From Cupriavidus sp. P-10 (GTDB lineage: Bacteria; Pseudomonadota; Gammaproteobacteria; Burkholderiales; Burkholderiaceae), in contig NZ_AP025171.1 of NCBI RefSeq assembly GCF_003402535.2, positions 682,001 to 746,000 on the forward strand: a DNA stretch of 64,000 nucleotides. Reading direction: 5' to 3'. The notes beneath the pieces are model-generated. The model was not told where the DNA came from. It made no database searches and saw nothing but the letters and a program-made list of their open reading frames with translations. This document shows positions 38,395-46,572 of this stretch, one piece after another. The position numbers and the translations under genes were made by a program. Every line of letters starts with the position of its first letter. Position 1 is the first letter of the stretch.

Positions 38395-40530
38395 ATGAAC
38401 GATGCACCCGACCCCATGGAGAGCGCCCGCGCGACGGCAGCGGACGAGGCCGCGCAAGATATCGTGGCGGATATTGCATGCGGGCTGAACGGCAACGAAC
38501 TCTACATCAACCGTGAACTGAGCCAGCTGGAGTTCTACGACCGCATCCTGCAACAGGCCGCGGACATTGCCGTGCCGTTGCTGGAGCGGTTGCGCGCGCT
38601 GTGCACGGTCAGCAGCAGCCTGGACGAGTTCTATGAAATCCGTGTCGCGGCGCTTAAGGAACGCTGCCTGCTGCAGTCTGCTCCCGTCGGGCCCGACGGG
38701 CTGACGCCACAGGAGGTTTTTGCAAGGGTCAACCAGCGGGTTGGCGACCTGGTCGGACAGCAATACCGGCTGTTCAACGAGGTGCTGATCCCGGCCATGG
38801 CCGAGCAGCAGATCCGCTTCCTGCGGCGTCCGAGCTGGGATCCCGCGCAGGCGGAATGGATCCGGCAGTTCTTTTTCAATGAGCTGATGCCGGTGCTGAC
38901 GCCCATCCGCCTGGATCCGGCGCATCCGTTTCCTCGTGTGCTGAACAAGAGCCTGAACTTCGCGGTGGAACTGGAAGGTAGGGACGCCTTCGGACGTGCC
39001 TCGGGCAATGCCATCGTGCAGGCGCCGCGGGCGCTGCCGCGCGTCATCGCATTGCCTGAGGAGGTTTCCGGATGCCGGCATGGCTTCGTCTTTCTCTCGT
39101 CCGTCCTGCACGCGCATGTCGGCGAACTGTTCACCGGCATGACGGTCCGCGGCTGCTACCAGTTCCGCGTGACCCGCAACAGCGAGCTGTTTGTCGACGA
39201 GGATGAAGTCAAGAACTTGCGCGAGGCCCTGCAGGGCGAGCTGCCGCAACGGCATTTCGGCGATGCGGTGCGGCTGGAGGTGGCGGACAACTGCACGCCA
39301 GCCATGGCCGGCTTCCTGCAGGAACAGTTCGGCTTGTCCGCGAGCGAAGTGTTTTCAGTCAATGGCCCGGTCAACCTGGTGCGCCTGCTGCAGGTGCCCG
39401 ACCAGGTCGACCGGCCTGACCTGAAGTACGTGCCGTTCCGGGCGGGCTTGCCAAAGCGGCTGATGGAGCATCCCGACATCTTCCACGCCATTCGCGAGGG
39501 CGATATCCTGCTGCATCACCCGTTCCAGTCGTTCGCGCCGGTGGTGGATTTCGTCAGGCAGGCGGCCCAGGATCCCGGTGTGGTGGCGATCCGCCAGACG
39601 GTGTATCGGGCCGGGCAAGACTCGGTGCTGCTGTCGGCGCTGATCGACGCGGCGCGCAACGGCAAGGAAGTCACTGTGGTGGTGGAGTTGCTTGCCCGCT
39701 TCGACGAAGAGGCCAACATCAACTGGGCGGCGCAACTGGAGCAGGTCGGCGCCCATGTCATCTATGGGGTGGTCGGCTACCGCGCCCATGCCAAGATGGT
39801 CCTGGTCTTGCGCCGCGAAGACGGCAGGCTCAGGCGCTATGTTCATCTCGGCACGGGCAATTACCACAGCCGTGCCACGCGTTCCTATACCGATTTCGGC
39901 CTGCTGACCTGCGATGCGTCGCTGACGCAGGATGTGGCGCAGGTCTTCAGCCAGCTGACCGGCCTGGGGCAGACCAACACCATGGCGCATATCTGGCTGT
40001 CGCCGTTTACGCTGAAGAAGGAGCTGCTGGCGGCAATCCGGGGCGAAGCCGCGCATGCCAGTGCCGGCCACAAGGGATGGATCATCGCCAAGATGAACGC
40101 CTTGCTGGAGCCGGAACTGATCCAGGCGCTGTACGACGCGTCACGTGCCGGTGTGCGGATCGAACTGATCGTCAGGGGGGCCTGCGCGCTGCGGCCGGGC
40201 GTTGCGGGACTTTCCGAGAACATCGAGGTGAGATCGGTGACCGGCCGCTTCCTCGAACATTCGCGCGTCTTCTATTTCCACGACGGCGGCGCCGAGCGGG
40301 TCATGCTTGGCAGTGGCGACTGGGTGGAGCGCAGCCTGTCCCGGCGCATCGAGATCTGCTTTCCTGTCCTCGATGCGGGGCTGAAGGCGCGGGTCATCGC
40401 GGAAGGCCTGGCCCCCTACCTGGGCGACCGGTGTGACGCCTGGAAACTGGGACCGGACGGCAAATACCGGCGACGGGGCTCCTCGGGCCGCGAAGCCGTG
40501 CAAGACGGCCTGCTGGCTGCGCTGACCTGA
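38395..40530 (+). CDS. ppk: Polyphosphate kinase 1
   Basis: This 711-residue enzyme makes polyphosphate from ATP, and can run in reverse. The two catalytic histidines are H465 (RAHAKM, the phosphorylated one) and H622 (LEHSRVFYF); their 157-residue spacing equals that of H435/H592 in E. coli PPK. The four PPK1 domains (N-terminal INRELSQLEFYDRIL; head; C1; C2) are complete. The open frame begins earlier within pstS, but the ATG at 38395 is more natural. Likely an accessory copy with the pstS-like gene under phosphate control. Confidence 0.95.
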   Translation: MNDAPDPMESARATAADEAAQDIVADIACGLNGNELYINRELSQLEFYDRILQQAADIAVPLLERLRALCTVSSSLDEFYEIRVAALKERCLLQSAPVGPDGLTPQEVFARVNQRVGDLVGQQYRLFNEVLIPAMAEQQIRFLRRPSWDPAQAEWIRQFFFNELMPVLTPIRLDPAHPFPRVLNKSLNFAVELEGRDAFGRASGNAIVQAPRALPRVIALPEEVSGCRHGFVFLSSVLHAHVGELFTGMTVRGCYQFRVTRNSELFVDEDEVKNLREALQGELPQRHFGDAVRLEVADNCTPAMAGFLQEQFGLSASEVFSVNGPVNLVRLLQVPDQVDRPDLKYVPFRAGLPKRLMEHPDIFHAIREGDILLHHPFQSFAPVVDFVRQAAQDPGVVAIRQTVYRAGQDSVLLSALIDAARNGKEVTVVVELLARFDEEANINWAAQLEQVGAHVIYGVVGYRAHAKMVLVLRREDGRLRRYVHLGTGNYHSRATRSYTDFGLLTCDASLTQDVAQVFSQLTGLGQTNTMAHIWLSPFTLKKELLAAIRGEAAHASAGHKGWIIAKMNALLEPELIQALYDASRAGVRIELIVRGACALRPGVAGLSENIEVRSVTGRFLEHSRVFYFHDGGAERVMLGSGDWVERSLSRRIEICFPVLDAGLKARVIAEGLAPYLGDRCDAWKLGPDGKYRRRGSSGREAVQDGLLAALT

Positions 40531-40643
40531 GCGCTGCCAGCGGCACGGCAGGCCAGGCGTCAGAAGCTGCGGTCGGCGGCCCTGGCGCGCCGCTTCCGGC
40601 GCGCGCTGGACCGGGCCGCGACTGCGGCGAGCGATGCGCGTCC

Positions 40644-40994
40644 TCACGCATGCGCACCGTCCAGGTAGGGATCAATGGAGCGCGCCGGATCGGCGGAGGG
40701 CCCGGTGCGGTCCATGCCGGCGAGGGTGCGGGCACCGTCGGTGTAAGGATCGACGTTGCGCGCGCCGTCGGCAAACGGGCTGCGAGCGTCCTGCACGCCG
40801 CGTGCGCCGTCGGTGAACGGGCTGCGAGCGTCCTGCACGGCGCGTGCGCCATCGGCGAACGGGCTGCGTGCGTCCTGGACGGCACGTGCGCCTTCGCTGA
40901 ACGGGTCCCGCGCGCCCGGTGCGGCTTGTGCGCCGGCGGCAGCAGCGGCCAGGGCGATAGCGAAGACGATGCGTTGCGTGAATTGGATGGCCAT
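40644..40994 (-). CDS. Secreted protein made of ARxVQDARSPFxDG repeats
   Basis: This 116-residue protein has a signal peptide (about 1-25), then tandem 14-residue repeats: ARAVQDARSPFADG, ARAVQDARSPFTDG, ARGVQDARSPFADG, flanked by degenerate ones (GARDPFSEG, ARNVDPYTDG and RSIDPYLDG). The repeats are mirrored by 42-base repeats in the DNA. Aromatic/acidic DPYTDGAR-type repeats occur in small envelope proteins of Burkholderiales; a role is not established. Confidence 0.75.
   Translation of the reverse strand: MAIQFTQRIVFAIALAAAAAGAQAAPGARDPFSEGARAVQDARSPFADGARAVQDARSPFTDGARGVQDARSPFADGARNVDPYTDGARTLAGMDRTGPSADPARSIDPYLDGAHA
40774..40899. repeat. Three 42-base tandem repeats within the repeat-protein gene
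   Basis: The string AACGGG starts units at 40774, 40816 and 40858, and recurs at 40900, giving exact 42-base spacing. The units differ at a few sites and keep frame, so copy number can change without breaking the gene. Confidence 0.8.
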
Positions 40995-41435
40995 GATCGG
41001 TTTCCTTTATGTCTCAGTGGATCTGCGAGGGACTGCGTGGATCTGCGCGGCCGGGGCTTCTGTCTTTGCCGACGTTTGCCGCCGGGCCACGAGAAGCATT
41101 AAAGGAGACCGGTGTATCTGCCCTGTAGCGATGTAGAGCGGATTCTGTCAAGACACGTATCGTTGCCCGTGCCGGATACAAAGCGGTACAAACGAACGTC
41201 CGGTGGAGCGGCTTGGCTCGGGCCGGTCACGCGAGAGATCCGGCTGGAGTGCGCTGCGCGCGGCCTCGAACGCCAGCGAGTCGGCAAAGTCGGGCATCGA
41301 AGGCCCGTGATCACCTCACCCTGGTCCAGTCTGGCCATTCCGGTCTGGCCGGCTGCATGAAACCAGGATCCGGCGCACAATGGCGTGGCAATAAGGGATG
41401 GATGCCACCTTTCCTGCCACCCAAGGACGCCGATC
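40995..41435. other. 441-base intergenic region, mostly featureless
   Basis: It separates divergent genes. It holds a duplicated TGGATCTGCG (near 41018-41046), an AAAGGAG ribosome-like site at 41101-41107 before a GTG at 41112 that opens an 82-codon frame of no recognised family, and a small palindrome TGTCAAGACA near 41148. The 82-codon frame is not called as a gene because its composition is non-coding-like. Confidence 0.4.
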
Positions 41436-42386
41436 ATGCATCACGTAGCGCTTGCCCTGTACCCCGGCTTCCAGGCGATGAACCTGGCGGTTTCCACGGT
41501 GCTGGAATTCACCAACCGGACGCTCGGCACGCCGCTGTACCAGGTCCACCTGCTGTCGGAGCAGGGCGGGCCGGTGATGTGTTCCGGCGGTTTCGCCGTG
41601 AGCACCGAGCCGTTCGGCAGGCGCCGCTTCGATACCGTGCTGGTGGTGGGCGACAACGACGTCACGCCCACGCCGCCTGCGCTGGTCAGGTTCCTGCAGC
41701 GAGCGGCGCGCACCTCGCGGCGCATCGGCGCCACCTGCACCGGAGCCTTCAACCTCGCGGAGGCCGGGCTGCTGGATGGCCGCCGCGCCACCACGCACTG
41801 GTACTACGCGGAGCAGCTGCGGCGGCGCTTCCCCAGCGTGGGCGTGGAAGAGGACCGCATCTTCATCATCGATGGCCCGGTGTGGACGTCGGCCGGCATG
41901 TCGGCCTGCATCGACCTGGCGCTGGCGCTGGTGGAGAAAGACGCCGGCGGCGCAGTCGCGCGCGACGTGGCAAAAAAGCTGGTCGTGTACCACCGCCGTG
42001 CCGGCGGGCAATCGCAGTTCTCGGCACTGCTCGACCTGGATCCGCGCTCGGACCGTATCCGTGCCGCGCTGGACTTCGCGCGGCAGAATCTCCAAAGCGA
42101 CCTTTCCGTGGAACAGCTGGCGGAAGCGGCGCACCTGAGCCCACGGCAGTTCGCGCGTGCGTTCCGGGACGAGACCGGGCAGACGCCGGCGAAGGCTGTC
42201 GAGCACCTGCGCGTCGAAGCAGCGAGGCTGATGATGGAAAGCGGCCGCCATGCCATCGACGTGGTGGCGCGGGATACCGGATTCGGCGACCGCGAGCGCA
42301 TGCGCCGTGCCTTTCTGCGTGCCTTCGGCCAGCCGCCGCAGGCGATCCGGCGCCTGGCGCGCGGCGTTGAACCGCAGGCGGCGTAG
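41436..42386 (+). CDS. GlxA-family AraC regulator with DJ-1/PfpI domain
   Basis: This 316-residue protein has an N-terminal amidotransferase-like domain (about 1-165) with the nucleophile-elbow region RRIGATCTGAFNLAEAGLL and a C-terminal AraC helix-turn-helix pair (SVEQLAEAAHLSPRQFARAF and IDVVARDTGFGDRERMRRAF). Members regulate amino-acid or quaternary-amine catabolism. No obvious target lies nearby. The chosen ATG gives the normal domain boundary. Confidence 0.88.
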   Translation: MHHVALALYPGFQAMNLAVSTVLEFTNRTLGTPLYQVHLLSEQGGPVMCSGGFAVSTEPFGRRRFDTVLVVGDNDVTPTPPALVRFLQRAARTSRRIGATCTGAFNLAEAGLLDGRRATTHWYYAEQLRRRFPSVGVEEDRIFIIDGPVWTSAGMSACIDLALALVEKDAGGAVARDVAKKLVVYHRRAGGQSQFSALLDLDPRSDRIRAALDFARQNLQSDLSVEQLAEAAHLSPRQFARAFRDETGQTPAKAVEHLRVEAARLMMESGRHAIDVVARDTGFGDRERMRRAFLRAFGQPPQAIRRLARGVEPQAA

Positions 42387-42496
42387 GGGGCGAGAAGAGA
42401 AAGTGGATCAGGGGCTACAATGCGGCCGCACTTCGATCCACCCCCTTCAGGTTTGCGCGCCGCTGCCGTTGTACCGGCAACGCCAACCAGCACCCT

Positions 42497-43558
42497 GTGA
42501 GCATTGCCGACATGACCCGCCAACCCCAGTCCCCCAGCCCGCTGCAGGCCGCATTCCTGCGCCACGAATCCACGCTTGCCCCGTCCACCCGCATGTTCGG
42601 CGACGACGACAGCACGGTCTACCGCACCTTGCTGGAATCGACCAAGGCCATTCCCTGGAAGATCGACTGGGCCACCATGGCCTTCACCTACATTGGCCCG
42701 CAGATCGAGGCGCTGCTCGGCTGGGCGCCGTCGACCTGGAAGACGGTCAACGACTGGGCCGAGCGCATGCATCCGGATGACCGCGCCGCGGTGGTGGAGT
42801 TCTGCGTGGCCCAGTCGCAGGCCGGCACCGACCATGAGGCCGACTACCGCGCGCTGACCCGCGACGGCGGCTATGTCTGGCTGCGCGACGTGGTGCACGT
42901 AGTGCGCAACGCGCAGGGCGGGGTCGATTCGCTGGTCGGCTTCATGTTCGACATCAGCGAACGCAAGCGTACCGAGGAAGAACTGGCGCGGCTGCAGCAG
43001 GAGCTGGAAGACCTGTCGTTCCGCGACAGCCTGACCGGCGTGGGCAACCGCAGGCTGTTCGACAGCGCGATGGAACGCGAATGGGAAGCCGGCAAGGGAT
43101 CGGGCAGGCCGCTGTCGCTGGTGCTGGTCGATATCGATTTCTTTAAGTCCTACAACGACTACTACGGCCACCTGCAGGGCGATGCCTGCCTGAAGCAGGT
43201 CGCAGGCCTGCTGGCGCAGGCGGCCGGATCGGATGTGTTCCTGGCGCGCTTCGGCGGCGAAGAATTTGTCATGGTGCTGCCTGATACAGATGCCGAAGCC
43301 GCCATGCGCCTGGCCGAGCGCTGCCGCGCGCTGATCGCCGCGCAGGCCATCCCGCATGTACGCTCGCCCTACAGCCAGTGTGTGACGGCGAGCTTTGGCA
43401 TCGGCACCATCGTGCCGTCCGAGCGCGAGGAAGCGTCGGCCTTCATCAACCTGACCGACGCGCAGCTGTACCACGCCAAGGACAACGGGCGTAACCGCAT
43501 CGCGGCGGTGGACAAGGCGGGGCGCAGCGGCGAGGCGTTCCGGCTGCATTCGCGCTGA
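42497..43558 (+). CDS. PAS-domain diguanylate cyclase
   Basis: This 353-residue cytoplasmic protein has a PAS/PAC sensor (about 40-165, LLGWAPSTWKTVNDW and FDISERKRTEEE), a coiled linker and a GGDEF domain with an intact RFGGEEF active site, so it likely makes cyclic di-GMP. The inhibitory RxxD site before the active site reads AGSD, so product feedback is probably lost. A GTG at 42497 and an ATG at 42512 are both possible starts. Confidence 0.92.
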   Translation: MSIADMTRQPQSPSPLQAAFLRHESTLAPSTRMFGDDDSTVYRTLLESTKAIPWKIDWATMAFTYIGPQIEALLGWAPSTWKTVNDWAERMHPDDRAAVVEFCVAQSQAGTDHEADYRALTRDGGYVWLRDVVHVVRNAQGGVDSLVGFMFDISERKRTEEELARLQQELEDLSFRDSLTGVGNRRLFDSAMEREWEAGKGSGRPLSLVLVDIDFFKSYNDYYGHLQGDACLKQVAGLLAQAAGSDVFLARFGGEEFVMVLPDTDAEAAMRLAERCRALIAAQAIPHVRSPYSQCVTASFGIGTIVPSEREEASAFINLTDAQLYHAKDNGRNRIAAVDKAGRSGEAFRLHSR

Positions 43559-43821
43559 GAAGAGCGCCTGGGGCGGTGAATGCCTCCCGTCCGGCATCCG
43601 TCACACCGATTGAAGCGTTTTTGTAATAACCGCCTGACGCGATTGCAACTGGCCAATGGCGCGCCGGTGCCTGCCCGGTCATTCCGGCGCAGCATACTGC
43701 CCGCGCACGGTGGAAAAGTGCGTGCGAATCTATACGGCACGTTTGTTGCTGGACAAGGGCAGGTGAGCCATCCGGCCCGTCACCTCGTCCACGTCCCAAC
43801 GGACATCACCAGGGAGCCGCC

Positions 43822-43893
43822 ATGAATATCGTCTGGCTAGTTGGCGCGGTTGTCATCATCCTCGCGGTGCTCAGCTTCTTTGGCCTGCGCTGA
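43822..43893 (+). CDS. 23-residue single-helix membrane protein
   Basis: The open frame after AGGGAG encodes MNIVWLVGAVVIILAVLSFF followed by GLR, one hydrophobic helix with a basic end. It is too short for routine gene calling. The strong ribosome site, the perfect transmembrane composition and a hairpin downstream argue that it is expressed. Function unknown; comparable mini-proteins occur in Burkholderiales. Confidence 0.5.
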   Translation: MNIVWLVGAVVIILAVLSFFGLR

Positions 43894-43956
43894 TCGACAA
43901 TCGCCTGGCGCTGGCGCGGTATCTTTCCGCGACCACAGCGCTGACTTTTACTTATG

Positions 43957-43979
43957 GGGGCGCGTACCGGGCGCGCCCC
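43957..43979. terminator. Hairpin terminator between convergent genes
   Basis: GGGGCGCG (43957-43964) and CGCGCCCC (43972-43979) form a perfect 8-base stem around TACCGGG, just past the small membrane protein and at the stop of the MFS gene. It probably works in both directions. Confidence 0.65.
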
Positions 43980-45298
43980 TACAACTCCGGTGTTCCCAGC
44001 GCGCGGCTGATGCGCAGTGCCGCCAGCGTGCCGATCACTCCTGACAGCAGGTAGAGGCTGACCGCCACCAGCCCGAACAGCGACGACAGTCCCAGCGCCA
44101 CCAGCGGCGCGAACGCGGCGCCGAACAGCCAGCCGAAATCCGTGGTCAGTGCCGCCCCGGTATAGCGGAACCTGCGTTCGAAGTTCGACGTCACCACACC
44201 TGCCGCCTGCCCGTACGACAGCCCCAGCAAGCCGAACCCGACCAGGATGAAAATATTCTGGCCAGTGGCGCTGCCACCCAGCAGCCACGGCGTGACCAGG
44301 CTGAACACACCGATCAGCACCGCCATCGTCGCCAGCGTCGTGCGGCGGCCGATGCGGTCCGCCAGCCAGCCCGAGATCAGCGTGCCGATAAAAGCGATAA
44401 AGCCGCCCGCGATCTGCACCGCCAGCACCGCGGAAATCGCCTGCTCCTGGTGCAGCACCGCCCACGACAGCGGGAACACCGTGACCAGGTGGAACAACGC
44501 ATAGCTGGCCAGCGCCGCGAACGCGCCAAGGAAGATGTTGAAGCCCTGCGCATTGACCATCTGCAGCGTGCTGATCGGCTCCAGTTCGTCTTCTTCGAGC
44601 AGTTGCGTGTATTCGTGCGTGACCACCAGCCGCAGCCGCGCGAACAGCGCCACCACGTTGATGGCGAAGGCCACGTAGAACGGGTAGCGCCAGCCCCATT
44701 CGATGAACTCCTGCGGGGTCAGGCTGGTATGCAGGAACAGGAACAGCGCGCCGGCGATGATAAAGCCCGAGGGCGCGCCAAGCTGGCCCACCATCGCATA
44801 CCAGCCGCGCTTGTTCTCCGGCGCGTTCAGCGCCAGCAGGGACGGCAGCCCGTCCCATGAACCGCCGAAGGCAATGCCCTGCAGGAAGCGGAACAGTGCC
44901 AGCAGGTAGATCGACGCGGCCCCGATCGACGCGTACGACGGCAGGAATGCAATCCCCACCGTGGCGGTGCCCAGCAGGAACAGCGATGCGGTCAGCTTGA
45001 TGCCGCGGCCCCAACGCCGCTGGATGCGCATGAACAGCCCCGTGCCGAACGGCCGCCCGATGAATGCGAAGGAAAAGATGGTGAAGCTGTACAGCAGCCC
45101 GGTCAGCTCGCTCGCGAACGGGAAGTAGACCGCCGGGAAGACGAGCACGGAAGCGATGCCGTACACGAAGAAATCGAAGTACTCCGACGCTCGCCCGATT
45201 ACCACGCCTGTGGCGATTTCGGCAGGAGCCACCTCATGGTGGCCGGGCGCCGGAGGTGCAGTCGGCGATGCTCGGTGCTGGTGGGACAGGCTGGCCAT
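43979..45298 (-). CDS. MFS transporter of the metabolite:H+ symporter (MHS) family
   Basis: From the ATG at 45298 it has about 439 residues and twelve membrane helices. The motif ASEYFDFFVYGIASVLVFP in helix 1 and GRPFGTGLFMRIQRRWGR in the first loop are typical of ProP/KgtP/ShiA-like proton symporters of carboxylates or betaines. The frame extends to 45337 but the longer start is less likely. It is divergent from cyoA and probably unrelated to it. Substrate unknown. Confidence 0.87.
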   Translation of the reverse strand: MASLSHQHRASPTAPPAPGHHEVAPAEIATGVVIGRASEYFDFFVYGIASVLVFPAVYFPFASELTGLLYSFTIFSFAFIGRPFGTGLFMRIQRRWGRGIKLTASLFLLGTATVGIAFLPSYASIGAASIYLLALFRFLQGIAFGGSWDGLPSLLALNAPENKRGWYAMVGQLGAPSGFIIAGALFLFLHTSLTPQEFIEWGWRYPFYVAFAINVVALFARLRLVVTHEYTQLLEEDELEPISTLQMVNAQGFNIFLGAFAALASYALFHLVTVFPLSWAVLHQEQAISAVLAVQIAGGFIAFIGTLISGWLADRIGRRTTLATMAVLIGVFSLVTPWLLGGSATGQNIFILVGFGLLGLSYGQAAGVVTSNFERRFRYTGAALTTDFGWLFGAAFAPLVALGLSSLFGLVAVSLYLLSGVIGTLAALRISRALGTPEL

Positions 45299-45477
45299 CG
45301 TCAGTCTCCTCTCGACAGGAGTGCTTCGATACTGCACTTAAACTCGCACAGTCACAAGAATAGCGCCTAAACTGCCTTAGAAAATCGAAAGGTGGATTCA
45401 TCGGTGCTTGCCGATATTCCTCAGACGCCACTTCTGTGACTATGGGCCACTTCGACGCTGCAGTACCGCATACCCGT

Positions 45478-46491
45478 ATGCCGAGAAGATTACTGCAAGG
45501 ATGTGCTGCGGTAGTCGCGCTGGCGTGCCTGTCCGGCTGTAACGCAGTGCTGCTTTCGCCATCCGGCGACATGGCCCTGCGGCAGCGCGACCTGATCATC
45601 ATCGCCACCTGCCTGATGCTGCTGATCATCGTGCCGGTGATCATCCTCACGCTGGCATTTGCGTGGCGCTACCGCGAAAGCGCGACCGACGCGCCCTACA
45701 ACCCCGACTGGGACCATTCCACGGTGCTGGAACTCGCGATCTGGGCCGCGCCGCTGCTGATCATCATCGCGCTGGGTGCGGTGACCTGGGTCAGCACCCA
45801 CCAGCTCGATCCCTACCGGCCACTCACGCGCATCGACGCCGGCCGGCCCGTTCCCGCCGACGTCAAGCCGTTGCCGGTGCAGGTGGTGGCCATGGACTGG
45901 AAGTGGCTGTTCCTGTATCCGGAGCAGGGCATCGCCACGGTCAACGAGCTGGCCGCGCCGGTGGACCGGCCCATCGCCTTCCACATCACCGCCACCTCGG
46001 TGATGAACGCATTCTTCGTGCCGTCGCTGGCCGGCATGGTCTACGCCATGCCCGGCATGGAAACCAAGCTGCACGCCGTGATCAACAAGCCCGGCGAGTA
46101 CGAGGGCATGTCGGCCAACTACAGTGGCGCGGGCTTCTCCAACATGCGCTTCAAGTTCCACGGGCTGTCGAACGAAGACTTCGACCGCTGGATCCAGCAG
46201 GTCAAGTCCTCGGGCCAGGGCTTGTCGACGGATGCGTACCTGCAGCTCGCGCAGCCGAGCGAGCGCGTGCCGGTGCAGCGCTATGCCAACGTGGCGGCCG
46301 GCCTCTATGACCTGATCCTGAACCGCTGCGTGAGCGGCGGCCGGTGCATGGCCGACACCATGGCACTCGACCGCAGCCGCGGCAAGTTCGACCCGTCACG
46401 CGAGATCTGCACCGCGAGCAACACCCAGGCCGTTGCGCCCGCCTTTGCGACCGAAGTCGCGCGCAACGAAGGCCGGCTGCTGCTGCGGTAA
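45478..46491 (+). CDS. cyoA: Cytochrome bo3 ubiquinol oxidase subunit II
   Basis: About 337 residues, with a lipoprotein signal (lipobox LSGC near residue 20), two membrane helices and a periplasmic cupredoxin domain lacking the CuA ligands, as in quinol oxidases (VVAMDWKWLFLYPEQGIATVNE). Starts at 45436 (GTG) and 45442 (ATG) are also open; 45478 best fits a lipoprotein signal. First gene of cyoABCD. Confidence 0.93.
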   Translation: MPRRLLQGCAAVVALACLSGCNAVLLSPSGDMALRQRDLIIIATCLMLLIIVPVIILTLAFAWRYRESATDAPYNPDWDHSTVLELAIWAAPLLIIIALGAVTWVSTHQLDPYRPLTRIDAGRPVPADVKPLPVQVVAMDWKWLFLYPEQGIATVNELAAPVDRPIAFHITATSVMNAFFVPSLAGMVYAMPGMETKLHAVINKPGEYEGMSANYSGAGFSNMRFKFHGLSNEDFDRWIQQVKSSGQGLSTDAYLQLAQPSERVPVQRYANVAAGLYDLILNRCVSGGRCMADTMALDRSRGKFDPSREICTASNTQAVAPAFATEVARNEGRLLLR

Positions 46492-46572
46492 GACGCGGAT
46501 CCCTTTTTCCCAGCGGTACTGGCCAGCTACCATCGGCCACGGTTGGTTACTTCAGGCCCCAGGTGAACAAAT

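Noticed and set aside
41112..41360. 82-codon GTG frame with a good AAAGGAG site
   Set aside because: Composition is non-coding-like and no family was recognised; kept only as a remark.
41804..43597. 597-codon frame antisense to GlxA and the cyclase
   Set aside because: No ribosome site or domain; both sense genes are certain.
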